From the NCBI GenBank assembly GCA_964390465.1, contig CAYMIJ010000006.1, forward strand, positions 79,602 to 143,601: a stretch of DNA of 64,000 bases. Reading direction: 5' to 3'. The notes beneath the pieces are model-generated. The model ran no database searches and had not been told where the DNA came from. It was given only the letters and a program-made list of their open reading frames with translations. The stretch's first letter is position 1. Every line of letters starts with the position of its first letter. Of this stretch, positions 9,265-17,837 are shown piece after piece. Both the position numbers and the translations under genes were made by a program. This stretch comes from JADZAI01 sp964390465 (GTDB lineage Bacteria > Pseudomonadota > Alphaproteobacteria > Micropepsales > Micropepsaceae).

Positions 9265-9280
9265 TTAACACTCCATTAAC
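9265..9280 (+). promoter_or_regulatory. CtrA box upstream of the tipF-like gene
   Basis: TTAA-CACTCCA-TTAAC is an exact match to the CtrA full-site consensus TTAA-N7-TTAA. It lies 73 bases before the start codon of the tipF-like gene, a flagellar-polarity gene type that belongs to the CtrA regulon in Caulobacter. Match seen directly; regulation inferred. Confidence 0.65.
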
Positions 9281-9352
9281 CCCCCGCGCGACAGCATGGG
9301 CCGAAGATGGAATCGGCCGCTCTTTCGGGCGGCGGCGTGCCTGCAGGACAGA

Positions 9353-10774
9353 ATGTCTAATCTGCTCGATGCCTTGTTGACGACCTTGTGCGCGGCCGCC
9401 GGTGCGGGCGCAGCGATCGCAACGCTGTATATGGGGGCCACGCCTGCGCTGGCCGGTGTTGTTGGCATTGCGATCTTCGGCATGGGCGCACAGTTGCAGA
9501 ACGTCTATGCGCGGGCAGGCGACCGCGAGCGGTTGCGGCTGGAGCTGATCGGGTTGAAGCGCGCCGATCTGATCCTTTCGGACCAGATGTCGCAGACCGC
9601 CGAACAGGCCTCAGAAAACGTGAATGCCGCCGTCAACGAGCAGGTGATGCGCGAAGGCAAACTGACCGCCGATCTGAAAATGGTCGAGGCGCTGCTGAAC
9701 CAGCTGGCCGGGGCGATGAGCAAACGCATCCAGGCGGTCGAAGCGCGTCTTGAGGAAACCACCGCCCACACACAGCGCCTGCAATCTCATATCCAGTCAC
9801 GCCCCACTGCTTTGCGCCCCGCGCCAGCAGCAGCGGGGAAACCTGCCGTCGCGCCGGTTGCGGCAGCGCCAGCCCGCAAGTCCAAAGAAGATGATGCGCG
9901 CCTGTTCGAAGCCGTGCAGCGTGCCTTGATTGAAAACCGCGCCGATCTGCATGTGCAGCCGATGGTCAGCCTGCCTCAGCGCAAGCTGCGCTTCTATGAA
10001 GCGTTCATGCGGTTGCGGACCGAAGACGGCGATATGATCACCCCCGCGCAATATCTGCGCGTGGCTGAAGCGCGTGGCTTGATGTCAACCATCGACAATC
10101 TGCTTCTGTTCCGCTGTGTGCAGTTCATCCGCCGCCTCACGGCGCGCCAGCGCGATGTCGGCGTGTTCTGCAACATCTCGCAGCATTCGCTGAGTGATGC
10201 CTCGTTCTTTCCGCAATTCGTTGACTTCATGCGCGCGCATCGTGACCTTGCGCCGCAGATCATCTTTGAACTGCCGCAGGCGGCCTATGAAGCCATGGGG
10301 CCGGATGAGGACGAAAGCCTGAAAGAGCTGGCCAGTCTTGGCTTCGGCTTCTCGATGGATCAGGTGCACAGTCTCGACTTCGATGTCGAAAAAGCCCGCC
10401 AGCGCGGCGTGCGATTCGTGAAGGTGACGCCAGCGTTCCTGCTGAACCCGCGCACCCAGACCGATAGCAAAATCCGCCTTGAGGACTTCAGCGAGATCCT
10501 GTCGCGCCACGGCATCGCGCTGGTGGGCGAGAAGATCGAGAGCGAGAAACAGGTGGTCGACCTGCTCGACTTCTCGATTGCCTATGGCCAGGGCTTCCTG
10601 TTCGCCGAGCCAAAGGCCATGCGTGACGACGAACCCCTGCCCGTGCGCCCCGCTGGAGAGCGCATCGTTACGCCAGTGCCCGCACCGGAAGCTGCCGCCC
10701 CTGCCAGCAATGCCGCGCCAGCAACCGGCATGGCCGCGCTTCTGGCCGCGCGCCCGCCGCGCCGTGTCGCGTGA
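9353..10774 (+). CDS. TipF-like degenerate EAL-domain protein (c-di-GMP receptor)
   Basis: The protein has 473 residues. Residues 5-45 hold two membrane helices, about 50-145 a coiled coil, then an Ala/Pro linker, and about 180-440 an EAL domain. The EAL signature is E216-AF; N274, E306, D336, K357 and E393 keep the positions of the phosphodiesterase site. The second Asp of the DDFG loop is Gln337, which should cripple hydrolysis. This architecture and pattern fit TipF, which binds c-di-GMP and directs polar flagellum assembly in Caulobacter. An AGGA precedes the ATG at 9353; the ATG at 9296 lies before it and adds a non-conserved leader. A CtrA box sits upstream. Confidence 0.75.
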   Translation: MSNLLDALLTTLCAAAGAGAAIATLYMGATPALAGVVGIAIFGMGAQLQNVYARAGDRERLRLELIGLKRADLILSDQMSQTAEQASENVNAAVNEQVMREGKLTADLKMVEALLNQLAGAMSKRIQAVEARLEETTAHTQRLQSHIQSRPTALRPAPAAAGKPAVAPVAAAPARKSKEDDARLFEAVQRALIENRADLHVQPMVSLPQRKLRFYEAFMRLRTEDGDMITPAQYLRVAEARGLMSTIDNLLLFRCVQFIRRLTARQRDVGVFCNISQHSLSDASFFPQFVDFMRAHRDLAPQIIFELPQAAYEAMGPDEDESLKELASLGFGFSMDQVHSLDFDVEKARQRGVRFVKVTPAFLLNPRTQTDSKIRLEDFSEILSRHGIALVGEKIESEKQVVDLLDFSIAYGQGFLFAEPKAMRDDEPLPVRPAGERIVTPVPAPEAAAPASNAAPATGMAALLAARPPRRVA

Positions 10775-10820
10775 AGTTCGCTTGACGCGAATCCATGCCT
10801 GTGCGAGCCGCTAAAACATC

Positions 10821-11687
10821 ATGACGAGCGTTATTCCGATCCACGCGCTGAGCGAGATCGCCGAAAACTACGATGCCATCATCTGCGATGTGTGGGGCGT
10901 GATCCACAATGGCGCGGCCCCCTTCGTGGCGGCGCATCAGGCACTCAGCACCTTCCGCGAGATGCAGGGGCCGGTGCTGCTGCTGTCCAACGCGCCACGC
11001 CCGGCGGATAATGTGGTCGCCATGCTGGACGGCATGAATGTGCCGCGCGCGGCCTATGACGGGGTGCTGACATCAGGCGATGCCAGCCGCAATGAACTGG
11101 CACGGCGTGGCGCGCTGCCGTTCTATCATATCGGCCCGAGCCGCAATGCCTGTGTGTATGAAGGTCTTTCCGCGCGGCCCGTGAAGCTGGATGAAGCGGC
11201 GCTGGTGCTGTGCACCGGGCTGTTCGACGAGGAATGGACAACGCTGGAACAGCATGCCGCAACGCTGACGGCGGCACGGGCGCGCAAACTGCCCATGATC
11301 TGCGCCAATCCCGACATCAAGGTGCATGTCGGCCCACAGCTTGTGTGGTGCGCGGGCGCACTGGCGCAGAACTATCAGGCGCTGGGCGGTGAGGTGCTTC
11401 ATCTCGGCAAGCCGCATCTGCCGATCTATGGCGAGGCCATCGCCATGCTGGAAAAGCTGAAGGGAGAGAAACTGGAACGCCCGCGCATTCTGGCCATTGG
11501 GGACGCGATGGCGACCGACATTCTGGGTGCCAACCGCGCCGGGATCGACGCGCTGCTGATCACATCGGGCATCAATGCCGACCGTTTCGGACCTTCGCCC
11601 GATGCGCCTGAACTGGCGCGCGTGAAATCCGCGCTGGATGACAGTGAGGTTTACGCAACGGCCTATATGCCACGTTTGAAGTGGTGA
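10821..11687 (+). CDS. HAD superfamily class IIA hydrolase (TIGR01459 type)
   Basis: The 288-residue cytosolic protein opens with the variant HAD motif I CDVWGVIHNG, followed by LLSNAPR (motif II) and GDAMATDILGANRAGI (motif IV). DVWGV in place of DxDGT is characteristic of the TIGR01459 branch found widely in alphaproteobacteria. It should be a small-molecule phosphatase, and the physiological substrate is not established. It sits among tipF-like, maoC and ribF genes with moderate spacing and need not share their function. Confidence 0.85.
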   Translation: MTSVIPIHALSEIAENYDAIICDVWGVIHNGAAPFVAAHQALSTFREMQGPVLLLSNAPRPADNVVAMLDGMNVPRAAYDGVLTSGDASRNELARRGALPFYHIGPSRNACVYEGLSARPVKLDEAALVLCTGLFDEEWTTLEQHAATLTAARARKLPMICANPDIKVHVGPQLVWCAGALAQNYQALGGEVLHLGKPHLPIYGEAIAMLEKLKGEKLERPRILAIGDAMATDILGANRAGIDALLITSGINADRFGPSPDAPELARVKSALDDSEVYATAYMPRLKW

Positions 11688-11739
11688 GCGCCTTTCTGTA
11701 GGGTCCGCGCCGGTTTGAGCATGGCACCAGGGGGCTCGC

Positions 11740-12156
11740 GTGACGGTTTACGCAGAAGACATCGAGATCGGACAATCGGCGAGCTATGCCCGCACGGTGA
11801 GTGAAAAAGACATCGCGCTGTTCGGCGAGGCAACCGGCGACATGAACCCGGTGCATTTCGACGAGGCCTATGCGGCGACGACACCATTCAAGACCCGCAT
11901 CGCCCACGGCATGCTGACCGCAGGTTTCTTCTCAACCGTACTGGGCACCAAACTGCCGGGCGCGGGTTCGGTCTATATGGCGCAGACGCTGAACTTCAAG
12001 GCGCCGGTGCGCATCGGTGACACCGTGAACGCCACCTGCACCGTGAAGGAAAAAGATCGCCGCCGCGTGACCTTCACCTGCGAAGCGAAGGTGGGTGACA
12101 CCGTGGTGGCGGATGGCGAGGCCGTTCTGCTCGCCCCGACGCGCCCAAAGGCCTGA
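11740..12156 (+). CDS. MaoC-like (R)-specific enoyl-CoA hydratase
   Basis: The 138-residue single hot-dog protein starts at GTG behind an AGGGGG site. The hydratase-2 motif GDMNPVHFD, with its catalytic Asp and His, and then RIAHGMLT, match PhaJ-type (R)-hydratases that convert trans-2-enoyl-CoA to (R)-3-hydroxyacyl-CoA. Such enzymes feed polyhydroxyalkanoate synthesis or beta-oxidation side branches. No pha gene is visible nearby. The next gene, ribF, starts eight bases after the stop. Confidence 0.87.
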   Translation: MTVYAEDIEIGQSASYARTVSEKDIALFGEATGDMNPVHFDEAYAATTPFKTRIAHGMLTAGFFSTVLGTKLPGAGSVYMAQTLNFKAPVRIGDTVNATCTVKEKDRRRVTFTCEAKVGDTVVADGEAVLLAPTRPKA

Positions 12157-12163
12157 TCCATTC

Positions 12164-13096
12164 ATGCAGATCGTACGCCATTTTGCCCATGTGCCGGGAA
12201 CCGCGCGCCGCGCGGTGGTGACCATAGGCAATTTCGACGGCGTACATCGCGGCCATCAGGCCCTGATCGCCGAGGGCATCGCCATGGCGCGCGCCATGAA
12301 CGTGGCCTTCGGGGTATTGTCGTTCGAGCCGCACCCGGCGGAATATTTCGGGCGTGTACACGAGCCGTTCCGCCTGACCCCGTTCCGGCCCAAAGCCAGG
12401 GTTTTGCAGAAGCTCGGGGTTGATGTGTTCTATGCCCTGCGCTTCGATGCGGCGATGGCAGAGCGTGGCGCCGACGACTTTGTGCGCGACATGCTGGTGG
12501 GCGGTCTGGATGTTGCCCATGTGCTGGTCGGCAGCGATTTCCTGTTCGGACGGGCGCGCGCCGGTGATACCGCGTTTCTTGAAACGGCGGGCGAAACGCA
12601 CGGCTTTGGCGTCAGCATCTACACGCCGGTGATCGCCGAAGGTGACCAGAAGATTTCATCCAGCGACATTCGCGCGGCACTGAAGCGGGGAGATGCGAAG
12701 CGCGCCGCCCATCTGCTTGGCCATGACTGGACCGTTTCAGGCCATGTGCAGAAAGGCGATCAGCGCGGCCGCACCATCGGCTTTCCCACGGCCAATGTGC
12801 CGCTGCGCGGATATCTGGAACCGGCGCTTGGTGTTTATGCCGTGCGGGTGATAGCGGAAGGCAGACTGTATCAGGGCGTTGCCAATTTCGGCCGCCGACC
12901 CACCTTCGACAAGCAGGACACGCTGCTGGAAGTTCATCTGTTCGATTTTGCCGGCGATCTTTACGGCAAGTCGATTGATGTGGCCTTCGTTGATTACATC
13001 CGCGCCGAACGAAAGTTTGACGGCCTCGCCAGCCTGAAAGCACAGATCGAGGCCGACAGCATCGAGGCGTGCCACAGGCTGGGCAGCCAGCCTTAG
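12164..13096 (+). CDS. ribF: Bifunctional riboflavin kinase / FAD synthetase
   Basis: The 310-residue protein has an N-terminal nucleotidyltransferase domain with GNFDGVHRGH (residues about 22-31) and ISSSDIR, and a C-terminal flavokinase domain with GFPTANV and the LYGKSIDV region. It makes FMN and then FAD from riboflavin. The ATG at 12164 lies just after the maoC stop and gives the normal N-terminus; upstream in-frame ATGs lie within maoC. Its stop overlaps the convergent purH stop by four bases. Confidence 0.95.
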   Translation: MQIVRHFAHVPGTARRAVVTIGNFDGVHRGHQALIAEGIAMARAMNVAFGVLSFEPHPAEYFGRVHEPFRLTPFRPKARVLQKLGVDVFYALRFDAAMAERGADDFVRDMLVGGLDVAHVLVGSDFLFGRARAGDTAFLETAGETHGFGVSIYTPVIAEGDQKISSSDIRAALKRGDAKRAAHLLGHDWTVSGHVQKGDQRGRTIGFPTANVPLRGYLEPALGVYAVRVIAEGRLYQGVANFGRRPTFDKQDTLLEVHLFDFAGDLYGKSIDVAFVDYIRAERKFDGLASLKAQIEADSIEACHRLGSQP

Positions 13097-14694
13097 TGGC
13101 GGAAGTGGCGCACGCCCGTGAAGGCCATGGTGATGCCCGCTTCGTCCGCCGCCTTGATGACTTCATCATCACGGATCGAACCGCCGGGCTGGATCACCGC
13201 CGTTGCACCCGCTTTCACGCATTCCATCAAGCCATCGGCGAACGGAAAGAAAGCGTCTGAAGCGGCAGCAGAACCTTTGGTCATCGCTTCAGCCCACCCG
13301 GCGGCGGCACGCGCGTCTTCGGCCTTCCACGCGCCGATGCGCGAGGATTCGCGCCGGTTCATCTGACCCGCACCAATGCCCGCCGTGACACCATTCTTCG
13401 CATAGACGATGGCGTTCGACTTCACATGCTTGGCAACCGTGAAGGCGAACAGCATGTCGGCCAGTTCCTGCGGCGAGGGCTGGCGTTTCGTGACGATCTT
13501 CAGATCACCGGCTGCGATGCGTTTGCCATCGCGGTCCTGCACGAGGAAGCCGCCCGCCACGGTCTTGAAGGTGAGGCCGCGCGCCGCCGCATCGGGCAAG
13601 CCGCCGGTCAGCAGCAGACGCAGATTCTTTTTCGCCGCGAGCACGGCCTTTGCTTCGTCTGTCGCGTCTGGAGCGACAATTACCTCGGTGAAGATCTTTG
13701 CGATTTCTTCGGCGGTTGCACCATCCAGCGTGCCGTTGAGGGCGACGATGCCGCCAAAGGCGCTGACCGTGTCGCACAGATAGGCTTTCTCGTAGGCGTC
13801 TTTCAGTGTTGCGCCCACCGCCACGCCACAAGGATTGGCGTGCTTGATGATCGCCACGGCGGGCGATGCGGCGGGAAACTCGGCCACCAGTTCAAACGCT
13901 GCATCGGTGTCGTTGATGTTGTTGTAGGAGAGTTCCTTGCCCTGCACCTGAACGGCGGTGGCGACACCAGCGCGGTTGTCGCCCGTCACATAGAATGCCG
14001 CGTGCTGGTGTGGATTTTCGCCATAGCGCAGCGCCTGTTTCAGGCCGCCCGAAATGGTCATCCGGGCGGGAGCGGTTTCGGTTTCCCCTGCCCCACTGCG
14101 CCATTTTTCAAACCATGACGAGATCGCCGCATCATAGGCGGCGGTGCGGCCATAGGCCTTGGCGGCGAGTTCACGGCGCAGCGCGGCGGTGACACCGCCC
14201 ACGTCGTGCTGTTCCAGTATGCGCGCGTAATCCGCCGGGTCGGTCGCCACGGTTACATAGCCATGGTTCTTCGAGGCGGCGCGGATCATCGCCGGGCCGC
14301 CAATGTCGATCTGTTCGACGATGGCGTCGAAGTCATCCGTTGCGGCGACGGTTGCTTCAAACGGATAGAGATTGGAGACCAGCAGGTCGATGCCTTCGAT
14401 GCCATGCTTGCGCATCGCTTCGGCATGGGCGGGATTTTCGCGCAGGGCCAAGAGGCCGCCATGCACCTTGGGATGCAGCGTTTTCACGCGGCCATCCATC
14501 ATTTCCGGGAAGCCGGTGATGTCGGACACATCGCTGACCGCCAGCCCCGCCTCGCGCAGCGCCTTGGCCGAACCACCAGTCGAGATCAGCGCCACGCCGC
14601 GCGCTGCCAGCGCCTTGCCGAGGTCCACCAGTCCGGTCTTGTCATAAACGGAAAGCAGCGCCCGCTGAATGGGGCGGCGCGTCTGGTCGGTCAT
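13093..14694 (-). CDS. purH: Bifunctional AICAR formyltransferase / IMP cyclohydrolase
   Basis: The 533-residue protein catalyses the last two steps of purine synthesis to IMP. The N-terminal MGS-like cyclohydrolase domain shows ISTGGSAKALR and DGRVKTLHPKVHGG; the C-terminal transformylase domain shows RYGENPHQ, IKHANPCGVA and the ending QPGGSIRDDEVI plus MAFTGVRHFRH. All are canonical PurH signatures. It is the last gene of the rpe-heparinase-purH series, a common alphaproteobacterial order. A GAGG lies upstream of the ATG. Confidence 0.97.
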   Translation of the reverse strand: MTDQTRRPIQRALLSVYDKTGLVDLGKALAARGVALISTGGSAKALREAGLAVSDVSDITGFPEMMDGRVKTLHPKVHGGLLALRENPAHAEAMRKHGIEGIDLLVSNLYPFEATVAATDDFDAIVEQIDIGGPAMIRAASKNHGYVTVATDPADYARILEQHDVGGVTAALRRELAAKAYGRTAAYDAAISSWFEKWRSGAGETETAPARMTISGGLKQALRYGENPHQHAAFYVTGDNRAGVATAVQVQGKELSYNNINDTDAAFELVAEFPAASPAVAIIKHANPCGVAVGATLKDAYEKAYLCDTVSAFGGIVALNGTLDGATAEEIAKIFTEVIVAPDATDEAKAVLAAKKNLRLLLTGGLPDAAARGLTFKTVAGGFLVQDRDGKRIAAGDLKIVTKRQPSPQELADMLFAFTVAKHVKSNAIVYAKNGVTAGIGAGQMNRRESSRIGAWKAEDARAAAGWAEAMTKGSAAASDAFFPFADGLMECVKAGATAVIQPGGSIRDDEVIKAADEAGITMAFTGVRHFRH

Positions 14695-14742
14695 GGGAGC
14701 CTCGTCTCAGGAGTCGCGGCGCTGGTAGCATGCGGGCGCGGC

Positions 14743-16545
14743 TCAAACCAAGCGCCGCCTTGGGCGATGAAAGCCGCTTTCCATGCGTAAGGCCCAGCGC
14801 ATGGTCCAGTCCGTCAGCATGACCGCCGCACGGATGACGATGATGCTGGTTTTGCGTGGCCGCTCGCCGCCCATATAGATGCCGTCTTCCAGCGTCAGGA
14901 CGGCCTGATGGCCTTCAAGCCCGGCGCGGAACCGCCACGCCTCACCTCCATGCGGGGCGATGAGGACGCTGTCGCCGCCATGCGCCATGGTCGCTTTGCA
15001 GTCCGGGTGCAGCGGAAAGCGGATGGCGACATCCAGCGCCCGGCCTTTGCCCTGACGGATCAGGTGGTCCTCGCCCCTGAGATCATTTCCCGTTGCATCG
15101 AGAAAGAGCCGGCGGTGATGCGTGACACCGAATGATGTGCGCCAGCCATCGTGCTGACCTTCCGCCCACAGGCCGAGATCATTGGACTCGAATGTGCCGC
15201 TGGCGTTGATGCCATAAAGCCGGGGGCCAAGACGCCGGGCCGCAGGGCCGGTGAGCATATGCCCGGCATCATGTTCGTTCAGTTCCAGTGTTGCGTGCGC
15301 CGCTGTGTGACGGGCAGCACCGCGCCAGTCCGCGCCCCGTCGCCGCGCTGTGCCGCCATTGACGATGATGCGGGTTTCATCATGAGAGAACTCAAAGCTG
15401 AGTGGTGCGGCATGGGCTTCCGCTGCATGCGGCCCGGGCGGCGCGCCACCTGTGTCGAACAATGCGGTCGTGTGGCGCGTGGCGAGGCGGGCATAGCCCA
15501 GGCCGGGCAGGAACAGCGGCTGCGCCCGTGGCGGCAGGCCACCGCACAGATCGCCGACAAAACTTTCCTGACCTTCATCGCTGCCATGAAAGCAGGAGAG
15601 CCGCCCATCGCCATGACGCATCGCAGCCAAAGCGACGCGCATGGCGTTCAGCCGACCCGGCAGGAAGGGCGGCATCGCGCGATGTCCATCCGCCAGCGCC
15701 CGGCTGGCACGCAGCACATCGGCCACCGCGCGCATCTGGTCGCGCGGCGAACGGGTGATGATGCCGCCATCAGGCAGGATGAACCCATCAAGCGCCCTGG
15801 ACAGCATCTCAGCGGCCTTGAGCGGGCGGCCTTCATTTTCAGGAATGGCGGCGTCCATGGTCATCAGGGCCGCCGCTGCCGTGATGCGCGGCAGGCCGGG
15901 CGGCGCATCGCCCGATGTGCGGGCGAGATGGCGCAGCTGTTCGCCCATGGTCTTGAGAAGCCGTGAGCGAAAGATGAGATCATTGTCGCTGACCAGAAAG
16001 CGGAAATGCGCCGCCCACTGGACCAGACGCGCGCCCAGCACATGTGGCTGCCAGCTGAGGTCGTCATAGCGACGGAAGCGCGCGATCCAGTCTTCCACCA
16101 AGGCGCGTGCAACGAAATGCGCGGTTTTCCCGCCCGCCTTTTCCAGATGGCCAAGCCATTCAAAGCGGTGGAGATCTGCCAGCAGCGCGCGATCAACCGG
16201 CGCATCGAAGGGCGAGCCGCCCCGCACGTCGATGACGCCTTCTTCCAGCGGGAAGCGACCGCGCAGCACATCCTGCGCACCTTCCAGTGTCACCGGCGTC
16301 AGCGCATCAGGAATGATGGCAAGGACATGCGGCAGCGGGCCGCGCAACGACAGGCGCCAAGCGGCGGTGCGGTGAACGGCGGAATGGGCGGCGGCTGAAA
16401 CGCGATCAGCCGTTTCCTTCACCAGCGCTGCGGCAAGGCCGGGATAGGCTGGAGGCTTGATGCGGGGCGCGCGCGCGGAAGGGGCGTTCACCTCAACGGT
16501 GACGCCATCAGTCTCAACCCCTGAGCGCTGCGATATTGCCTGCAT
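14743..16545 (-). CDS. Heparinase II/III-like protein
   Basis: The protein has about 600 residues. The N-terminal half is an alpha/alpha barrel region (RFRRYDDLSWQPHVLGARL, a typical heparinase II/III N-domain stretch); the C-terminal half is beta-rich with SFEFSHDETRIIVNGG, GYARLA and HHRRLFLDATGNDLRGEDH. These fit the heparinase II/III-like family encoded between rpe and purH in many alphaproteobacteria, where it is probably a polysaccharide lyase or an envelope-related homologue. No clear signal peptide is seen. The ATG at 16545 overlaps the end of rpe by 32 bases, with a GGAG nine bases away; the start is the weakest part of the call. Confidence 0.85.
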   Translation of the reverse strand: MQAISQRSGVETDGVTVEVNAPSARAPRIKPPAYPGLAAALVKETADRVSAAAHSAVHRTAAWRLSLRGPLPHVLAIIPDALTPVTLEGAQDVLRGRFPLEEGVIDVRGGSPFDAPVDRALLADLHRFEWLGHLEKAGGKTAHFVARALVEDWIARFRRYDDLSWQPHVLGARLVQWAAHFRFLVSDNDLIFRSRLLKTMGEQLRHLARTSGDAPPGLPRITAAAALMTMDAAIPENEGRPLKAAEMLSRALDGFILPDGGIITRSPRDQMRAVADVLRASRALADGHRAMPPFLPGRLNAMRVALAAMRHGDGRLSCFHGSDEGQESFVGDLCGGLPPRAQPLFLPGLGYARLATRHTTALFDTGGAPPGPHAAEAHAAPLSFEFSHDETRIIVNGGTARRRGADWRGAARHTAAHATLELNEHDAGHMLTGPAARRLGPRLYGINASGTFESNDLGLWAEGQHDGWRTSFGVTHHRRLFLDATGNDLRGEDHLIRQGKGRALDVAIRFPLHPDCKATMAHGGDSVLIAPHGGEAWRFRAGLEGHQAVLTLEDGIYMGGERPRKTSIIVIRAAVMLTDWTMRWALRMESGFHRPRRRLV

Positions 16546-17173
16546 AGGAGGCGGCTCCGCCCCTGAATACGGCGGAACCGGCAACCAACACATTGGCACC
16601 GGCATCCGCACATTGACGTGCATTGTCAGCATTGACCCCGCCATCCACCTCCAGCTCGATGGCGCGGCCCGAACGGGCGATCATGTTGGCAATGGTTTCG
16701 ATCTTGGCGAGCTGCCCACCAATGAAGCTCTGCCCGCCAAAGCCGGGATTGACGCTCATCACCAGAATGAGGTCGGCCAGATCAAGCAGATGTTCGATGG
16801 CGCTGGCCGGCGTACCGGGGTTCAGCACCACGCCTGCACGCTTGCCCAGTGACTTCACCAGTTGCAGCGTGCGGTGGATATGCGGGCCAGCTTCGGGATG
16901 GACGCTGATGATGTCAGCCCCGGCTTCGGCAAAGGCCGCGACATAAGGATCAACCGGGGCGATCATCAGATGCACATCAAACGGCTTGCTGGTGTGCGCA
17001 CGCAGGGCCGCCACCACCGCCGGGCCGATGGTGATGTTGGGCACGAAATGCCCGTCCATCACGTCGATGTGGATATAGTCAGCGCCTGCGGCGTCGATGG
17101 CGCGCACTTCTTCGCCCAGCCGCGCGAAGTCGGCAGAGAGAATCGACGGTGCGATCTTCGGCCCTGTCGTCAT
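16514..17173 (-). CDS. rpe: Ribulose-phosphate 3-epimerase
   Basis: The 219-residue TIM-barrel protein interconverts ribulose 5-phosphate and xylulose 5-phosphate in the pentose phosphate pathway. Family signatures are present: IAPSILSADFARLG, HIDVMDGHFVPN with metal-binding His and Asp, VMSVNPGFGGQ, and EVDGGVNADN with the second catalytic Asp. Length is normal. The downstream heparinase-like gene overlaps its 3' end, so the two are probably translated together. Confidence 0.97.
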   Translation of the reverse strand: MTTGPKIAPSILSADFARLGEEVRAIDAAGADYIHIDVMDGHFVPNITIGPAVVAALRAHTSKPFDVHLMIAPVDPYVAAFAEAGADIISVHPEAGPHIHRTLQLVKSLGKRAGVVLNPGTPASAIEHLLDLADLILVMSVNPGFGGQSFIGGQLAKIETIANMIARSGRAIELEVDGGVNADNARQCADAGANVLVAGSAVFRGGAASYAGNIAALRG

Positions 17174-17228
17174 GACTCATGGCTAACATGCGCCGGGGCG
17201 GTGTCCAAAGAAAAAGGCCAAAGAAAAA

Positions 17229-17252
17229 GGGCCGCGGGTTTCCCCGCAGCCC
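17229..17252 (-). terminator. Intrinsic terminator of the glycine-zipper lipoprotein gene
   Basis: On the minus strand, GGGCTGCGGG-GAAA-CCCGCGGCCC forms a ten-pair stem (one G-T pair) with a GNRA-type tetraloop, followed by TTTTTC. It lies 22 bases past the stop codon. It separates the lipoprotein transcript from rpe downstream. Confidence 0.88.
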
Positions 17253-17274
17253 TTGATCAAGGCTTTAGCTGAAA

Positions 17275-17760
17275 TCAGCGCGTGCCGATGATCGTAGCGT
17301 TGCCGTTCGAGTCGCGGATGAACTCGCAGCGACCGCCGACCGGCACCATCGGGTTGGCACCCTGCACGACCGAGACGGTCTGGCCCGTACGATCCAGGCG
17401 CACCGTGTAGCGGATGCCCGGCTGCTTGGTCGCGGCTTCTTCGACTTCGTTGCCGATGACGCCGCCAATCACGCCGCCCGCAACGCCAGCGACGATGTGC
17501 TCAGTCTGGCCGCCGCCGATCTGGCTGGCCGCAGCCGCGCCAGCTGCTGCACCGGCTGCTGCGCCGATGCCCGAACGGGTGCCTTCAATCGTGACGCCCT
17601 TGGCGTCAACGACGCGGCAATATTCAACCGCAGCCGCGCGGCCAACGCCGTCACGCGATACGGTGTCGCCACCGCTGACGCGCGCCGTGGCGCAGGCGCC
17701 GAGAGCGCCAGCCAGCGAAACAACCAGAGCCGTGTGCTTTGCAAACTTGATGTGATCCAT
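17275..17760 (-). CDS. Glycine-zipper 2TM lipoprotein
   Basis: The 161-residue protein has a lipoprotein signal ending in LGAC (Cys near residue 23). A central glycine/alanine-rich stretch (RSGIGAAAGAAAGAAAAS, then VAGGVIGGVIGNEVEEA) is the two-helix glycine zipper of the SlyB/Rick-17 kDa group. A short C-terminal beta part (YTVRLDRTGQTVSVVQG) follows. It is expected at the outer membrane, possibly for envelope integrity. The ATG at 17760 has GAGAGGAAA before it. It has its own terminator and sits between rsmB and rpe. Confidence 0.85.
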   Translation of the reverse strand: MDHIKFAKHTALVVSLAGALGACATARVSGGDTVSRDGVGRAAAVEYCRVVDAKGVTIEGTRSGIGAAAGAAAGAAAASQIGGGQTEHIVAGVAGGVIGGVIGNEVEEAATKQPGIRYTVRLDRTGQTVSVVQGANPMVPVGGRCEFIRDSNGNATIIGTR

Positions 17761-17837
17761 AGTGCTTTCCTCTCCATGAGATGGGTCGTGCCCAATGCGA
17801 CGCCGCAGATTAACGCCGGCTGACCAGATGTCCATGG

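Noticed and set aside
17190..17228. Short AAAGAAAAAGG direct repeat as an insertion footprint
   Set aside because: Two imperfect copies next to a terminator T-tract are explained by its A/T-rich flank.
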